Shown here: positions 1 through 6,685 of the stretch, piece after piece | How positions within the stretch are numbered: position 1 is the first letter of the stretch | Layout: each line of letters opens with the position of its first letter | NCBI GenBank assembly: GCA_012514775.1 | Contig: JAAYZQ010000095.1 | Location: 1 to 7,971, forward strand | Length of the DNA: 7,971 nt | Direction of reading: 5' to 3' | Origin: Anaerolineaceae bacterium | Lineage (GTDB): Bacteria; Chloroflexota; Anaerolineae; JAAYZQ01 | The notes under the pieces: model-generated | Databases searched by the model: none | What the model was told of the DNA's origin: nothing | Seen by the model: only the letters and a program-made list of their open reading frames with translations | Translations under genes and position numbers: made by a program

Positions 1-184
1 GGCGCGCGCAGCCAGGGCTCGGCACATAAGCTTGACATAAACGTACTGCCGCGGCATCATTCTCCCACGGCCACTTCTTGCCCCTCAGGTAGGATCGCTC
101 TGCCCCCGGCCAGACGCGGCCTTGACAACCAACTCAGCCGGGGCCAACATCTCGCCCAGGGCATGATAGACTTGCCGGCATCCC

Positions 185-213
185 TTGTCGGCCCCCAAAA
201 ACTGTGCTACAAT
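185..213 (+). promoter_or_regulatory. Sigma-70-type promoter with extended -10
   Basis: The -35 hexamer TTGTCG (185-190) lies 17 bp before the -10 hexamer TACAAT (208-213). The -10 is preceded by TGC, an extended -10 motif. Transcription would start near 220 and read first through the short Cys-rich reading frame at 256-324, then into the acyltransferase gene at 324. The rest of the stretch 1-255 shows no gene that can be supported with confidence. Confidence 0.6.
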
Positions 214-255
214 GGCGCTGGTTGCTATCTTTTTGTCTGGCAAGGGAAACGGAGC

Positions 256-324
256 GTGGAGGGGATTCTGAGGCGGTGTGGTTACCGGTGTGACCTGTGC
301 CTGGCCTGGCGATGGAGAACATAA
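256..324 (+). pseudogene. 22-codon remnant of a DUF3795-like gene start, or leader peptide
   Basis: A GTG at 256, preceded by AAGGGA (242-247) at an 8-nt spacing, opens a 22-residue frame whose core reads RRCGYRCDLCLAW. Its C8, C12 and C15 form CX3CX2C. The complete DUF3795 protein in this same window has the same pattern at almost the same distance from its start (C9, C13, C16). The frame then degrades into WRWRT and stops at TAA 322-324, which overlaps the ATG of the next gene (TAATG). The simplest reading is a DUF3795-family gene whose body was deleted, leaving promoter, start and first zinc-ligand-like cluster. The alternative is a short leader peptide translationally coupled to the acyltransferase. 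The frame is formally open from base 1, but the part before 256 does not look coding. Confidence 0.45.
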
Positions 325-1130
325 TGGCGAAAGATAAGGGCTATCGGACGATTCCCATGTCGCCGGGGCGGAGGATGCAGGCCGATGGCGTGCGGTCGGG
401 CACGATCCAGGGTGCCATCCACGGGCTCATCGAGGTGGACGTGACCCGGGCGCGGCAGCTCATCCGCGAGCACCAGGCCCGCACGGGCGAGCGGCTGTCC
501 TTCACCGCCTTTGCCATCGCCTGCCTGGCCCGGGCCGTGGCCGAAAACCCCCGCGTCCAGGCCTACCGCGACTGGCGCAACCGCCTCGTCGTCTTTGACG
601 ACGTTGACGTCAACGCCATGGTCGAGGGCGATGCCGGCGATGGCGAAAAAGTGGTCATGGCCCTGTTCATTCGGGCGGCCAACAAGAAGACCCTCCGCCA
701 GATTCACGAGGACATCCGGGCGTTCCAGAAGCAGGAAACGACCCGCAGCTTTTTCAAGGTGATGCGCCTGTTGATGGCGCTGCCGGGCCCAGTGCGGCGT
801 GCCTTTTACGCCAGTGTGTCCCGTAGCCCCCACATGCACAAGAAGGGGCTGGGCACCGTGGCCATGTCCTCCGTGGGTATGTTCGGCGGGCCGGGCCGTG
901 GGAGTGTAGGTGGCTGGGGCATCCCCATCAGCCACCACACCCTGGCGGTCACCCTGGGCGGCATCGGCTGCAGGCAGGTTCTGGTCGACGCTGGCCCGCA
1001 GGACCGCGAGTTCCTATGCGTAACCATCAGCGTCGACCACGCCATCGTCGATGGCGCCCCGGCGGCGCGCTTTGCCGCCCGGTTCCGCGAGCTGCTGGAG
1101 AGTGCCTACGGCCTGGAAGACGATGTGTGA
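324..1130 (+). CDS. Stand-alone 2-oxoacid dehydrogenase E2-type acyltransferase catalytic domain
   Basis: The 268-residue protein resembles the catalytic (chloramphenicol-acetyltransferase-like) domain of dihydrolipoamide acyltransferases. Near the C-terminus it carries the active-site signature HAIVDG (H239, D243), the family HxxxDG motif. Before it come the glycine-rich stretch with GGWGIPISHHTLAVTLGGIG and the N-terminal helix with LSFTAFAIACLARAVAE. Full E2 proteins have one or more lipoyl domains, a peripheral-subunit-binding domain and linkers; none is present here. No E1 or E3 gene is adjacent, so a role in a classical dehydrogenase complex is unlikely and the acyl acceptor is unknown. 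The ATG at 324 is preferred because GGAG (314-317) sits 6 nt before it; a GTG at 297 and an ATG at 312 in the same frame lack comparable sites. The start overlaps the stop of the Cys-rich remnant, suggesting coupled translation. Confidence 0.85.
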   Translation: MAKDKGYRTIPMSPGRRMQADGVRSGTIQGAIHGLIEVDVTRARQLIREHQARTGERLSFTAFAIACLARAVAENPRVQAYRDWRNRLVVFDDVDVNAMVEGDAGDGEKVVMALFIRAANKKTLRQIHEDIRAFQKQETTRSFFKVMRLLMALPGPVRRAFYASVSRSPHMHKKGLGTVAMSSVGMFGGPGRGSVGGWGIPISHHTLAVTLGGIGCRQVLVDAGPQDREFLCVTISVDHAIVDGAPAARFAARFRELLESAYGLEDDV

Positions 1131-1261
1131 GCAGTGCTTCCAGAATACTCGACCCTTGTACAGGATTATTGAGGAACTGATGAAACCAGACCTTCCCCTG
1201 GATGCTACAGCGCCCAGGGACGCGCCCCGGTCGCAGGCACAAGTCGGAGGGCCAGCGCATC

Positions 1262-2059
1262 ATGGACAGGGTCCAGTCAGCAAATAGATCGCCCTATCTC
1301 TTTTTCCTGTTGGTGTTCCTGCTATCCGTCCCATTCTGGATTCTGATCTTCTGGGGGGAACGGCTTCTGCCGGACGTGCCTGCCAACCTGCCCATCACCG
1401 CGCCCATGGTCCTCATCCCCATAATCGCGGCCGTCATCCTGGTCCACCGGGAGAGCGGCAGGGAGGGGGTGAAGGCCCTGCTCAAGAGGGCCTTTGACGG
1501 GATAAAGATCCCGCCGGCCTGGTACCTGCCCATCTTTTTGCTGCTGCCGCTCATCATGGTCCTGTCGTACACCTGGCTGAGGCTGGCGGGAAGCCCCCTC
1601 CCTGACCCCGAGATCCCCCTCCTGATGGTGCCGGTTTACCTCCTCATGTTCACCGCAGCGGGCATCGGCGAGGAGCTGGGCTGGATGGGCTACGCCTTCG
1701 ATCCGCTGGAGGAGCGGTGGCGCGCGCTGGGAGCTGCCCTCATCGTCGGCATCGTGTGGCAGTTGTGGCACCTCCTGCCCGACATCCAGGCAGGCGAGAG
1801 CGCGTCGTGGATCTTCTGGCAGCGCGTCTCTTCGGTTGCCCTCAGGGTGCTCATCGCCTGGGTGTACATAAACACCGGCAGGAGCGTGTTCGCGGCCATT
1901 GCCTTTCACGCCGTGTCCAACGTCGGGGTCTACCTTTTTCCCAACTATGGCTCGCACTATGACCCCTTTACCGCCGGCGTGCTTATCATCGTTGTAGCCG
2001 TGGTCGTCGTGTTCCTGTGGGGACCCAGGACGCTGTCCCGGCCCAGGTTGGCGACGTGA
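1262..2059 (+). CDS. CPBP (CAAX protease/Abi) family intramembrane metalloprotease
   Basis: This 265-residue membrane protein has hydrophobic helices near residues 11-31, 47-61, 88-106, 119-135, 155-170, 190-203 and 236-253. The family motifs are in order: EELGWMG (E137, E138), WQLWHLLP (H170), and FHAVSN (H216, N220). In Rce1/CPBP proteins these glutamates and histidines bind the metal and water used to cleave membrane substrates. Motif 1 is normally EExxxR, and here methionine (M142) stands where arginine is expected, so activity may be altered. Substrates of bacterial CPBP proteins are mostly unknown; bacteriocin self-immunity and regulatory proteolysis are reported roles in the family. 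GGAGG (1246-1250) precedes the ATG at 1262; an in-frame ATG at 1202 would add a hydrophilic extension and has no good ribosome site. The gene lies 131 bp after the acyltransferase, with no clear promoter or terminator between, and 43 bp before the GNAT gene. Confidence 0.9.
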   Translation: MDRVQSANRSPYLFFLLVFLLSVPFWILIFWGERLLPDVPANLPITAPMVLIPIIAAVILVHRESGREGVKALLKRAFDGIKIPPAWYLPIFLLLPLIMVLSYTWLRLAGSPLPDPEIPLLMVPVYLLMFTAAGIGEELGWMGYAFDPLEERWRALGAALIVGIVWQLWHLLPDIQAGESASWIFWQRVSSVALRVLIAWVYINTGRSVFAAIAFHAVSNVGVYLFPNYGSHYDPFTAGVLIIVVAVVVVFLWGPRTLSRPRLAT

Positions 2060-2102
2060 AGCAGGGCACCCCGTCCGAAATCATTGGTACAGGAGATAGA
2101 GC

Positions 2103-2654
2103 ATGGAAGCAGAGGAAGGGATGCACATCAACACGCCGCGTGGGTCGGTGATCATCCGTCCTGGCCTGGAAGGGGACGCGCCAGCCTATCGAGATCTGCG
2201 CCTGGAGGCGCTGCACAATCATCCGGAGGCGTTCTCTTCGGACTATGAGAAGTACGCTGCCATGCCCATGAGCTACTGGGTCCAACGGCTGCGATTTGAC
2301 CATCCCGACAACGAGGTGATGATGTACTTTGCCGCGCACGGCGAGGAATTGCTGGGCATGTGCGGCGTCGCCTATTCGCGGGCGCGTAAGTCGCGCCACA
2401 GTGCCTACCTGGTGAGCATGTACGTCCGGCCCGATTGGCGCGGCCTGGGCGTTGCCGACGGGCTCATCGCCGCCTGCCGCGATTGGGCGCGAGCACGAGA
2501 GATCACGATCCTCAAGCTGGGGGTGGCTTCGGCGAACGTGCCCGCCATCCTCTGCTACGTCCGCTCCGGCTTTCAGGTGTACGGCCTCGAGCCCCAGGCC
2601 ATTTATCACGACGGTGTTTATTACGACGAACTCTTGATGGCCCGCAGCCCATAG
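2103..2654 (+). CDS. GNAT-family N-acetyltransferase
   Basis: The protein has 183 residues, a normal size for a single GNAT domain, which transfers acetyl from acetyl-CoA to an amine. An N-terminal strand (VIIRPGLEGDAPAYRDLRL) leads into an LRLEAL/PEAF segment common in small-molecule GNATs. Motif A, the acetyl-CoA pyrophosphate-binding loop, is VRPDWRGLGVADGLI (residues 108-122, with R113-G114-L115-G116-V117-A118). Motif B follows as NVPAILCYVRSGFQVYG (145-161). The substrate cannot be read from the sequence. AGGAG (2091-2095) lies 7 nt before the chosen ATG; a second in-frame ATG at 2121, also preceded by a purine-rich GAGG stretch, is a possible alternative and would remove six residues. 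The short 43-bp gap after the CPBP gene argues for co-transcription with it. Confidence 0.9.
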   Translation: MEAEEGMHINTPRGSVIIRPGLEGDAPAYRDLRLEALHNHPEAFSSDYEKYAAMPMSYWVQRLRFDHPDNEVMMYFAAHGEELLGMCGVAYSRARKSRHSAYLVSMYVRPDWRGLGVADGLIAACRDWARAREITILKLGVASANVPAILCYVRSGFQVYGLEPQAIYHDGVYYDELLMARSP

Positions 2655-2760
2655 GCTCGCCCGGGCACGCCAGGGACCATCCGCCAGCCGGCCTATTGTC
2701 ACATCGTTGGGCCTGCCTGCTCTTGCTCCGGCTCGGGCCACTTGGACATGGTGCCATCCT

Positions 2761-2789
2761 TTGACAAATGCGGCGTTTGATGGCACAAT
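2761..2789 (+). promoter_or_regulatory. Sigma-70-type promoter with extended -10 for the baeRF gene
   Basis: A consensus -35 TTGACA (2761-2766) is followed after 17 bp by CACAAT (2784-2789), preceded by TGG as an extended -10. Transcription would begin near 2796, leaving an untranslated leader of about 220 nt before the ATG at 3018. Confidence 0.6.
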
Positions 2790-2795
2790 GAGCGC

Positions 2796-3017
2796 GTGGG
2801 CGGCGTTGCCCCATCTCATGCTCGATTTCGCGAGCGTCCTCGCCATATGCCCTGACAATGTTGTTCCCCGGGACATCGATCAGGTCGCGAACCAAGAGCA
2901 TCGATCCTACCGGCGCCAGCCGGCAGGCGGCGACGTGTCGCGCGATCTTGGCTTCCTGTTCGCTGGCTGGGTCCGGTGTTGGCGGTCGAATCACCCTTTT
3001 GTACGGGAGGTACCAGT
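2796..3017 (+). promoter_or_regulatory. Long 5' leader of the baeRF gene; gene-free stretch
   Basis: The gap from 2655 to 3017 has no convincing gene on either strand. The part downstream of the promoter holds a small hairpin GCGAG-CGTC-CTCGC (2830-2843). It also holds two copies of CATCGATC (2874-2881 and 2899-2906) whose ATCGAT cores could pair with each other. I recognise no known riboswitch class. A strong ribosome site GGGAGG (3005-3010) closes the leader. No T-rich terminator for the upstream GNAT gene is visible between 2655 and 2760. Confidence 0.35.
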
Positions 3018-4175
3018 ATGGACATTCTGACCCTGGACGACTTTGGCGCTCTCGAGGCCCAGGATGCCAGCCCCTGCGTCTCGATCTTTATGCCCACCCA
3101 TCGCGCCGGCCGGGAGACCCAGCAGGACCCGCTTCGCCTCAAGAACCTGCTGGGAGAGGCGGAAGCGCGGCTGATCGACGCCGGCCTGCGCTCCCCCGTG
3201 GCGCGGGAGGTGTTGGAACCTGCCCAGGCGCTCCTGGACGAATCCGCCTTCTGGCGGCACGCGAGCGACGGCCTGGCGTTGTTTGCCGCGCCGGGGCAGT
3301 TTCACACCTATCGCCTGCCCCTCGACCTGGAAGAACTGCTCGTCGTCGCCCCACGCTTTCACTTGAAGCCGCTGCTGCCGTTTTTCGCCGGCGACGGCCA
3401 CTTTTTCATCCTGGCCCTCAGCCAGGACCACGTCCGCCTGCTGGAAGGCACCCGCCACGGCGTGGACGAGATCGAGCTGGAAGGAGTCCCCACCAGCATG
3501 GCCGAGTCCCTGCCCCACGAGGACCTGCAAGCGCACCTCCAGTTCCAGACCCGCACGGGGATGGCGCAGGAGGGGGGCGATCGGGCGGCCGGTTTTCACG
3601 GCCACGATCCCGACGACGAGGCCAAGAACCGCATCCTCCGCTACTTTCAGCGTCTCGACGAGGGCCTTCAGGAGGTGCTGCGCAACGAGCGGTCACCCCT
3701 GGTACTGGCCGGCGTAGACTATCTCCTGCCCATTTACCGGGAGGCGAACAGCTATCGCCACCTGGTGGACGACGAGGGGATCACGGGCAACCCTGAGGAG
3801 ATGAGGGCTGAGGAGCTTCACACACGGGCGTGGGAGATTGTGGAGCCCCGCTTTGCCGCCGCCCAGCGCCAGGCGCGGGACGCCTATGCCCAGGTGGCAG
3901 GCACCGGGCGGACGGCCACCCGCGTGGGAGAGGTCGTGCCGGCGGCTCACTACGGCCGCGTGGACGTGCTGTGGGTGTCCCTGAATAGCCAGGTGTGGGG
4001 GCGCTTTGACCCGGAGACGGGGAACATCCAGAGGCGAGAGGAGCCGGAAGCCGGAGACGAGGACCTGCTCGACCTGGCTGCCCTGCGGACCCTGTCGAAT
4101 GGTGGCACGGTTTATGCCGTAGACACGGCCGGGGTGCCCGGCGGCGGGCCGCTGGCGGCCCTCTTGCGCTATTGA
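3018..4175 (+). CDS. baeRF (bacterial archaeo-eukaryotic release factor) family protein, family 3/7-like
   Basis: The 385-residue protein matches the bacterial baeRF group, relatives of the archaeal/eukaryotic release factor eRF1 and of Pelota, described by comparative genomics. Recognisable family segments are PCVSIFMPTHRAGRE (residues 19-33), SDGLALFAAPGQFHTYRLPL, FHLKPLLPFFAGDGHFFILALSQ, AGVDYLLPIYREANSY (about 231-246), AEELHTRAWEIVEP, and a C-terminal VPAAHYGRVDVLW with WGRFDPETG. These look most like family 3 (possibly 7); the exact subfamily is uncertain from memory. A role in ribosome rescue or RNA handling has been proposed for the group but is unproven. It is predicted soluble, with no signal peptide. 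GGGAGG (3005-3010) lies 7 nt before the ATG, which fixes the start. The SLC13-type transporter follows after 109 bp without an obvious terminator, so the two may share a transcript. Confidence 0.85.
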   Translation: MDILTLDDFGALEAQDASPCVSIFMPTHRAGRETQQDPLRLKNLLGEAEARLIDAGLRSPVAREVLEPAQALLDESAFWRHASDGLALFAAPGQFHTYRLPLDLEELLVVAPRFHLKPLLPFFAGDGHFFILALSQDHVRLLEGTRHGVDEIELEGVPTSMAESLPHEDLQAHLQFQTRTGMAQEGGDRAAGFHGHDPDDEAKNRILRYFQRLDEGLQEVLRNERSPLVLAGVDYLLPIYREANSYRHLVDDEGITGNPEEMRAEELHTRAWEIVEPRFAAAQRQARDAYAQVAGTGRTATRVGEVVPAAHYGRVDVLWVSLNSQVWGRFDPETGNIQRREEPEAGDEDLLDLAALRTLSNGGTVYAVDTAGVPGGGPLAALLRY

Positions 4176-4211
4176 CCGAGGTCCCGGGTAACTCTAACCA
4201 GCGGCCAAGTC

Positions 4212-4226
4212 GTGGGTGACACCCAC
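4212..4226 (+). other. Small perfect hairpin between the baeRF and transporter genes
   Basis: GTGGGT (4212-4217), loop GAC, ACCCAC (4221-4226) form a 6-bp stem. No T-tract follows, so it is not a classical terminator. It could stabilise an RNA end or be incidental in GC-rich DNA. I found no convincing promoter in this 109-bp gap. Confidence 0.4.
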
Positions 4227-4284
4227 CGCAGCCCTGGCCCCGCTGCCGTTGGCCACGGCCCCGATCCACGAAGGACAGAAGAAC

Positions 4285-6063
4285 ATGACGCCACAAATTG
4301 CCCTCACCCTGGCCATTATCGGCGTGGCGGTCGTGCTCTTTGCCACGGAAAAGCTGCGCGTCGACGTGATCGCCCTCCTGGTTCTCGTGGCCCTGTTCCT
4401 TGGGGGCCTGGTCAGCCCTGGCGAAATGTTTGCCGGCTTTGCCAGCCCCGCAGTCGTGACCGTGTGGGCCGTCTATATCGTGTCCGGTGCCCTGTTCAAG
4501 ACCGGCGTCGCCGACTTTTTGGGAGAGCGCATTATCCGCCTCGCGGGTACCAGCGAGCCGCGGCTCATCGCCATCATCATGCTCACCTGCGGCGTCATGT
4601 CGGCCTTTATGAACAACATCGGGGCCACGGCTGTTTTGCTCCCGGCTGTGGTGGGCGTTTCGCGCAAGGCCAACGTGCCGCTGTCGCGGCTGCTCATCCC
4701 CCTGTCGTTCTCGTCGCTCCTGGGCGGCAACATGACCCTCATCGGCACGCCGCCCAACGTCCTCGCCGCCGGCCTGCTGGCCGATCAAGGGCTGCCCGGT
4801 TTCAGATTCTTTGACTTCCTGCCGACGGGCGCCATCGTCTTTGGCGCCGGCATCCTCTACATGGTGCTCGCCGGCCGGCACCTGATCCCCGTGCGGCAGC
4901 CGGTGGAGGAGGTACAGGCGGCGGCCATGCGGGAATACGTCAGCGAGGTCCGGGTGTCGCCGGATGGCACGCTTGCGGGCCAGACCCTGCGTGAATCCCG
5001 CCTCGGGGCGGAATATGACCTGACGGTCATCGGCATCCTTCGGGACGACGTGATGTTGAGCATGCTCAATCCTGAGACACGCCTGGAGCCCGGCGACCTC
5101 CTTTTCCTGGAGGGCACAGTAGAGGGGTTGATGCGCGCCCGCGGCGCCCTTGGACTGGAAATCGAGGCCGAGCGCAAATGGGCCCTGGACGATCTGGAGT
5201 CCGGCGATGCCCACGTCGTGGAGGCTACCCTGGCCCCCCGCTCGCACATGGTGGGCCGCACCCTACGGAACACGCACTTTCGGGATCGCTACGGCTTCAC
5301 GGCCCTGGCCATCTGGCGCCAGGGCGAGGTCATTACCCAGCGCCTGCGCGACGTGCGGCTGCGGTTCGGCGACGCCTTGCTGCTGTGGGGGCCACGCCAC
5401 CGCCTGCCCGGGCTCCAGGAAGATGGCGATTTCCTGGTCCTGGAGCCCGTCAAGATGGAAACGCGCCGCCAGCACAAGGCGCCCATCGCCGTTGGGGCCA
5501 TGGCCCTCGTCCTGATCCTGGCAACCCTGGCAGACCTGCCCATCGCCACGGCCATGGTCATCGGCGCGGTGGTGACGGTGCTGGGCGGCTGCCTCACCAT
5601 GGACGAGGCCTACCAGAGCATCGAATGGCGCAGCGTGTTCTTGATCGCCGGCATGCTGCCCCTGGGTACGGCCATGGAGACGACCGGCACCGCCCGCTTC
5701 CTGGCCGATCTACTCGTGGGCCTTCTGGGCAGCATTGGCCCGTTGGCCATCCTGGCGGGCATCTATATCCTGGCCGGCCTGATCACCGAGCCCATGTCCA
5801 ACGCCGCGGCCACGGTGTTGATGGTCCCCATCGCCATCGACATCGCCCTGAGCCTGGGCGCCAATCCCCAGCCCTTTGTCCTGGCGACGGTCATCGGCGC
5901 TTCGACCAGTTTTCTCACTCCCGTAGGCCACCAGGCCAACGTCCTGGTGCTCGGACCCGGCGGCTACCGCTTTTTCGACTACACCCGCGTCGGGAGCCTC
6001 CTCAACCTGGTCATCCTGGCCGTCACGCTGGTCTTCTTGCCGCTCATCTGGCCGCTGTTCTAG
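4285..6063 (+). CDS. SLC13/DASS-type permease with two RCK_C (TrkA-C) domains
   Basis: The 592-residue inner-membrane transporter has two hydrophobic halves split by a soluble insert. The first half contains the ion/substrate hairpin region MNNIGATAVLLP (M109) and GGNMTLIGTPPN (GTPPN at 154-158). The second contains TEPMSNAAATVLMVP (M504-S505-N506) and PVGHQANVLVLGPGGYRFFDY, the inverted-repeat counterparts typical of the divalent-anion:Na+ symporter superfamily. Between them lie two RCK_C-like domains, about residues 218-285 (ending in LEPGDLLFLEG) and 310-378 (ending in LRFGDALLLWG), which in related proteins bind small ligands and gate transport. Substrate (sulfate, dicarboxylate, phosphate or other) cannot be told from sequence. 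AAGGA (4271-4275) lies 9 nt before the ATG at 4285; an upstream in-frame GTG at 4216 has no matching site and overlaps a hairpin. Length is usual for this architecture. Confidence 0.9.
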   Translation: MTPQIALTLAIIGVAVVLFATEKLRVDVIALLVLVALFLGGLVSPGEMFAGFASPAVVTVWAVYIVSGALFKTGVADFLGERIIRLAGTSEPRLIAIIMLTCGVMSAFMNNIGATAVLLPAVVGVSRKANVPLSRLLIPLSFSSLLGGNMTLIGTPPNVLAAGLLADQGLPGFRFFDFLPTGAIVFGAGILYMVLAGRHLIPVRQPVEEVQAAAMREYVSEVRVSPDGTLAGQTLRESRLGAEYDLTVIGILRDDVMLSMLNPETRLEPGDLLFLEGTVEGLMRARGALGLEIEAERKWALDDLESGDAHVVEATLAPRSHMVGRTLRNTHFRDRYGFTALAIWRQGEVITQRLRDVRLRFGDALLLWGPRHRLPGLQEDGDFLVLEPVKMETRRQHKAPIAVGAMALVLILATLADLPIATAMVIGAVVTVLGGCLTMDEAYQSIEWRSVFLIAGMLPLGTAMETTGTARFLADLLVGLLGSIGPLAILAGIYILAGLITEPMSNAAATVLMVPIAIDIALSLGANPQPFVLATVIGASTSFLTPVGHQANVLVLGPGGYRFFDYTRVGSLLNLVILAVTLVFLPLIWPLF

Positions 6064-6069
6064 AGCGCG

Positions 6070-6120
6070 CCGGGGCCCTCGCGCCGTTTGCGGGCCTGCG
6101 GCGCCATTTCCGGGCCCCGG
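6070..6120 (+). terminator. Candidate terminator hairpin after the transporter gene
   Basis: CCGGGGCCC (6070-6078) pairs perfectly with GGGCCCCGG (6112-6120). An inner GCGCC (6081-6085)/GGCGC (6100-6104) stem sits inside. The following CAGTTTGACTTTT is only moderately T-rich, so termination efficiency is uncertain. Its tail runs into the -35 box of the next promoter. Confidence 0.45.
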
Positions 6121-6124
6121 CAGT

Positions 6125-6153
6125 TTGACTTTTCCGCGGCCCTATTCTAGAAT
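6125..6153 (+). promoter_or_regulatory. Sigma-70-type promoter for the DUF3795/TIGR04076 pair
   Basis: TTGACT (6125-6130), a 17-bp spacer and TAGAAT (6148-6153) form a near-consensus promoter. Transcription would start near 6160, about 60 nt before the DUF3795 start. The -10 lies inside the perfect 10-bp palindrome ATTCTAGAAT (6144-6153), and a small hairpin CGGCT-GCA-AGCCG (6163-6175) occupies the leader. Confidence 0.65.
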
Positions 6154-6219
6154 CTCCTTGTCCGGCTGCAAGCCGATGCTATGACGGACGACGTAGTGTG
6201 CCATGCAAGGGGGGGTGAA

Positions 6220-6603
6220 ATGGACACCGGTTGGTTGGCCGCTTGCGGATTGGATTGTGGACCGTGCGAGATCCGGCTGGCGCCGGCCGACGAGGTCGCC
6301 GCGCGGGTCGTCGTCGACTGGTTCCGGAGCCAGGGGTGGCTGGCCGAGGGCGAGGGGATGGCCCAGGTTCTCGATCGCAAGATGTACTGCACCGGATGCC
6401 TGGGCAGTCGCGAGACCCATTGGTCGGCCGACTGCTGGATCTTGACCTGTTGCGTCGACCAGCGGGGTCATGACAACTGCGCCCAGTGCGAGCGATTCCC
6501 CTGCCCTCGCCTGGTGGACTGGGCGAGGCAAAACGAGGGTTATGGCGCCGCCCTGGCCCGCTTGCAGCGGTTGCACGCCGGGTCCGGCATGCCGCCTGCC
6601 TGA
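6220..6603 (+). CDS. DUF3795 family cysteine-rich protein
   Basis: The 127-residue protein opens with LAACGLDCGPCEIR (C9, C13, C16), then YCTGC (C57, C60), SADCWILTCC (C72, C77, C78), and NCAQCERFPC (C87, C90, C95). This order of eleven cysteines is the hallmark of DUF3795. The pairs suggest bound metal, probably zinc or an iron-sulfur cluster, but function is unknown. The start at 6220 is chosen because a purine-rich AGGGGGG (6208-6214) sits 5 nt before it and because family members begin just before the first CX3CX2C. An in-frame ATG at 6181 would add 13 residues without family similarity. The gene follows its own promoter, and the TIGR04076 gene comes 82 bp later with no terminator between, so they are likely co-transcribed. 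Confidence 0.9.
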   Translation: MDTGWLAACGLDCGPCEIRLAPADEVAARVVVDWFRSQGWLAEGEGMAQVLDRKMYCTGCLGSRETHWSADCWILTCCVDQRGHDNCAQCERFPCPRLVDWARQNEGYGAALARLQRLHAGSGMPPA

Positions 6604-6685
6604 TCGCACTCTCGATCCAGGGTCAAGAGAAACGGGCCAGGAGCTGCCGGCTGCTCGCTGCCGGACTCACAAGGGGGGTAGAGAC

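Noticed and set aside
1..60. Possible - strand gene start (MMPRQYVYVKLMC...) running off the left edge, with GGGAG just upstream
   Set aside because: Only 20 codons are visible, spacing from GGGAG to the first ATG is a single base, and nothing is recognisable. It may be real but cannot be supported from this window.
32..60. TTGACA-17-CATCAT promoter-like sequence on the + strand
   Set aside because: The -10 matches only four of six bases, and no gene begins soon after it; the better promoter at 185-213 explains the downstream gene.
85..243. - strand frame of 52 residues containing ALGEMLAPAELVVKAA
   Set aside because: It looks mildly protein-like, but the only plausible start is a TTG without a ribosome site, and it lies across the + strand promoter. 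It could be a decayed fragment.
2512..2994. - strand open frame with a helix-like segment DLIDVPGNNIVRAYGEDAREIEHEM
   Set aside because: It overlaps the GNAT gene antisense and the baeRF promoter, has no recognisable domain, and its Arg/Pro-rich end is typical of GC-rich shadow frames.
2707..3030. + strand open frame of 107 residues before the baeRF gene
   Set aside because: It runs through the promoter and into the baeRF start in another frame, has no ribosome site and no family resemblance.
4172..4200. TTGACC near the baeRF stop as a promoter for the transporter
   Set aside because: No acceptable -10 sits at 16-18 bp; the best candidate matches only two bases.
3781..5247. Long - strand open frame of 488 residues opposite the baeRF and transporter genes
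   Set aside because: It is antisense to two well-identified genes and rich in Gly, His and Arg, as expected from the complement of GC-rich codons.
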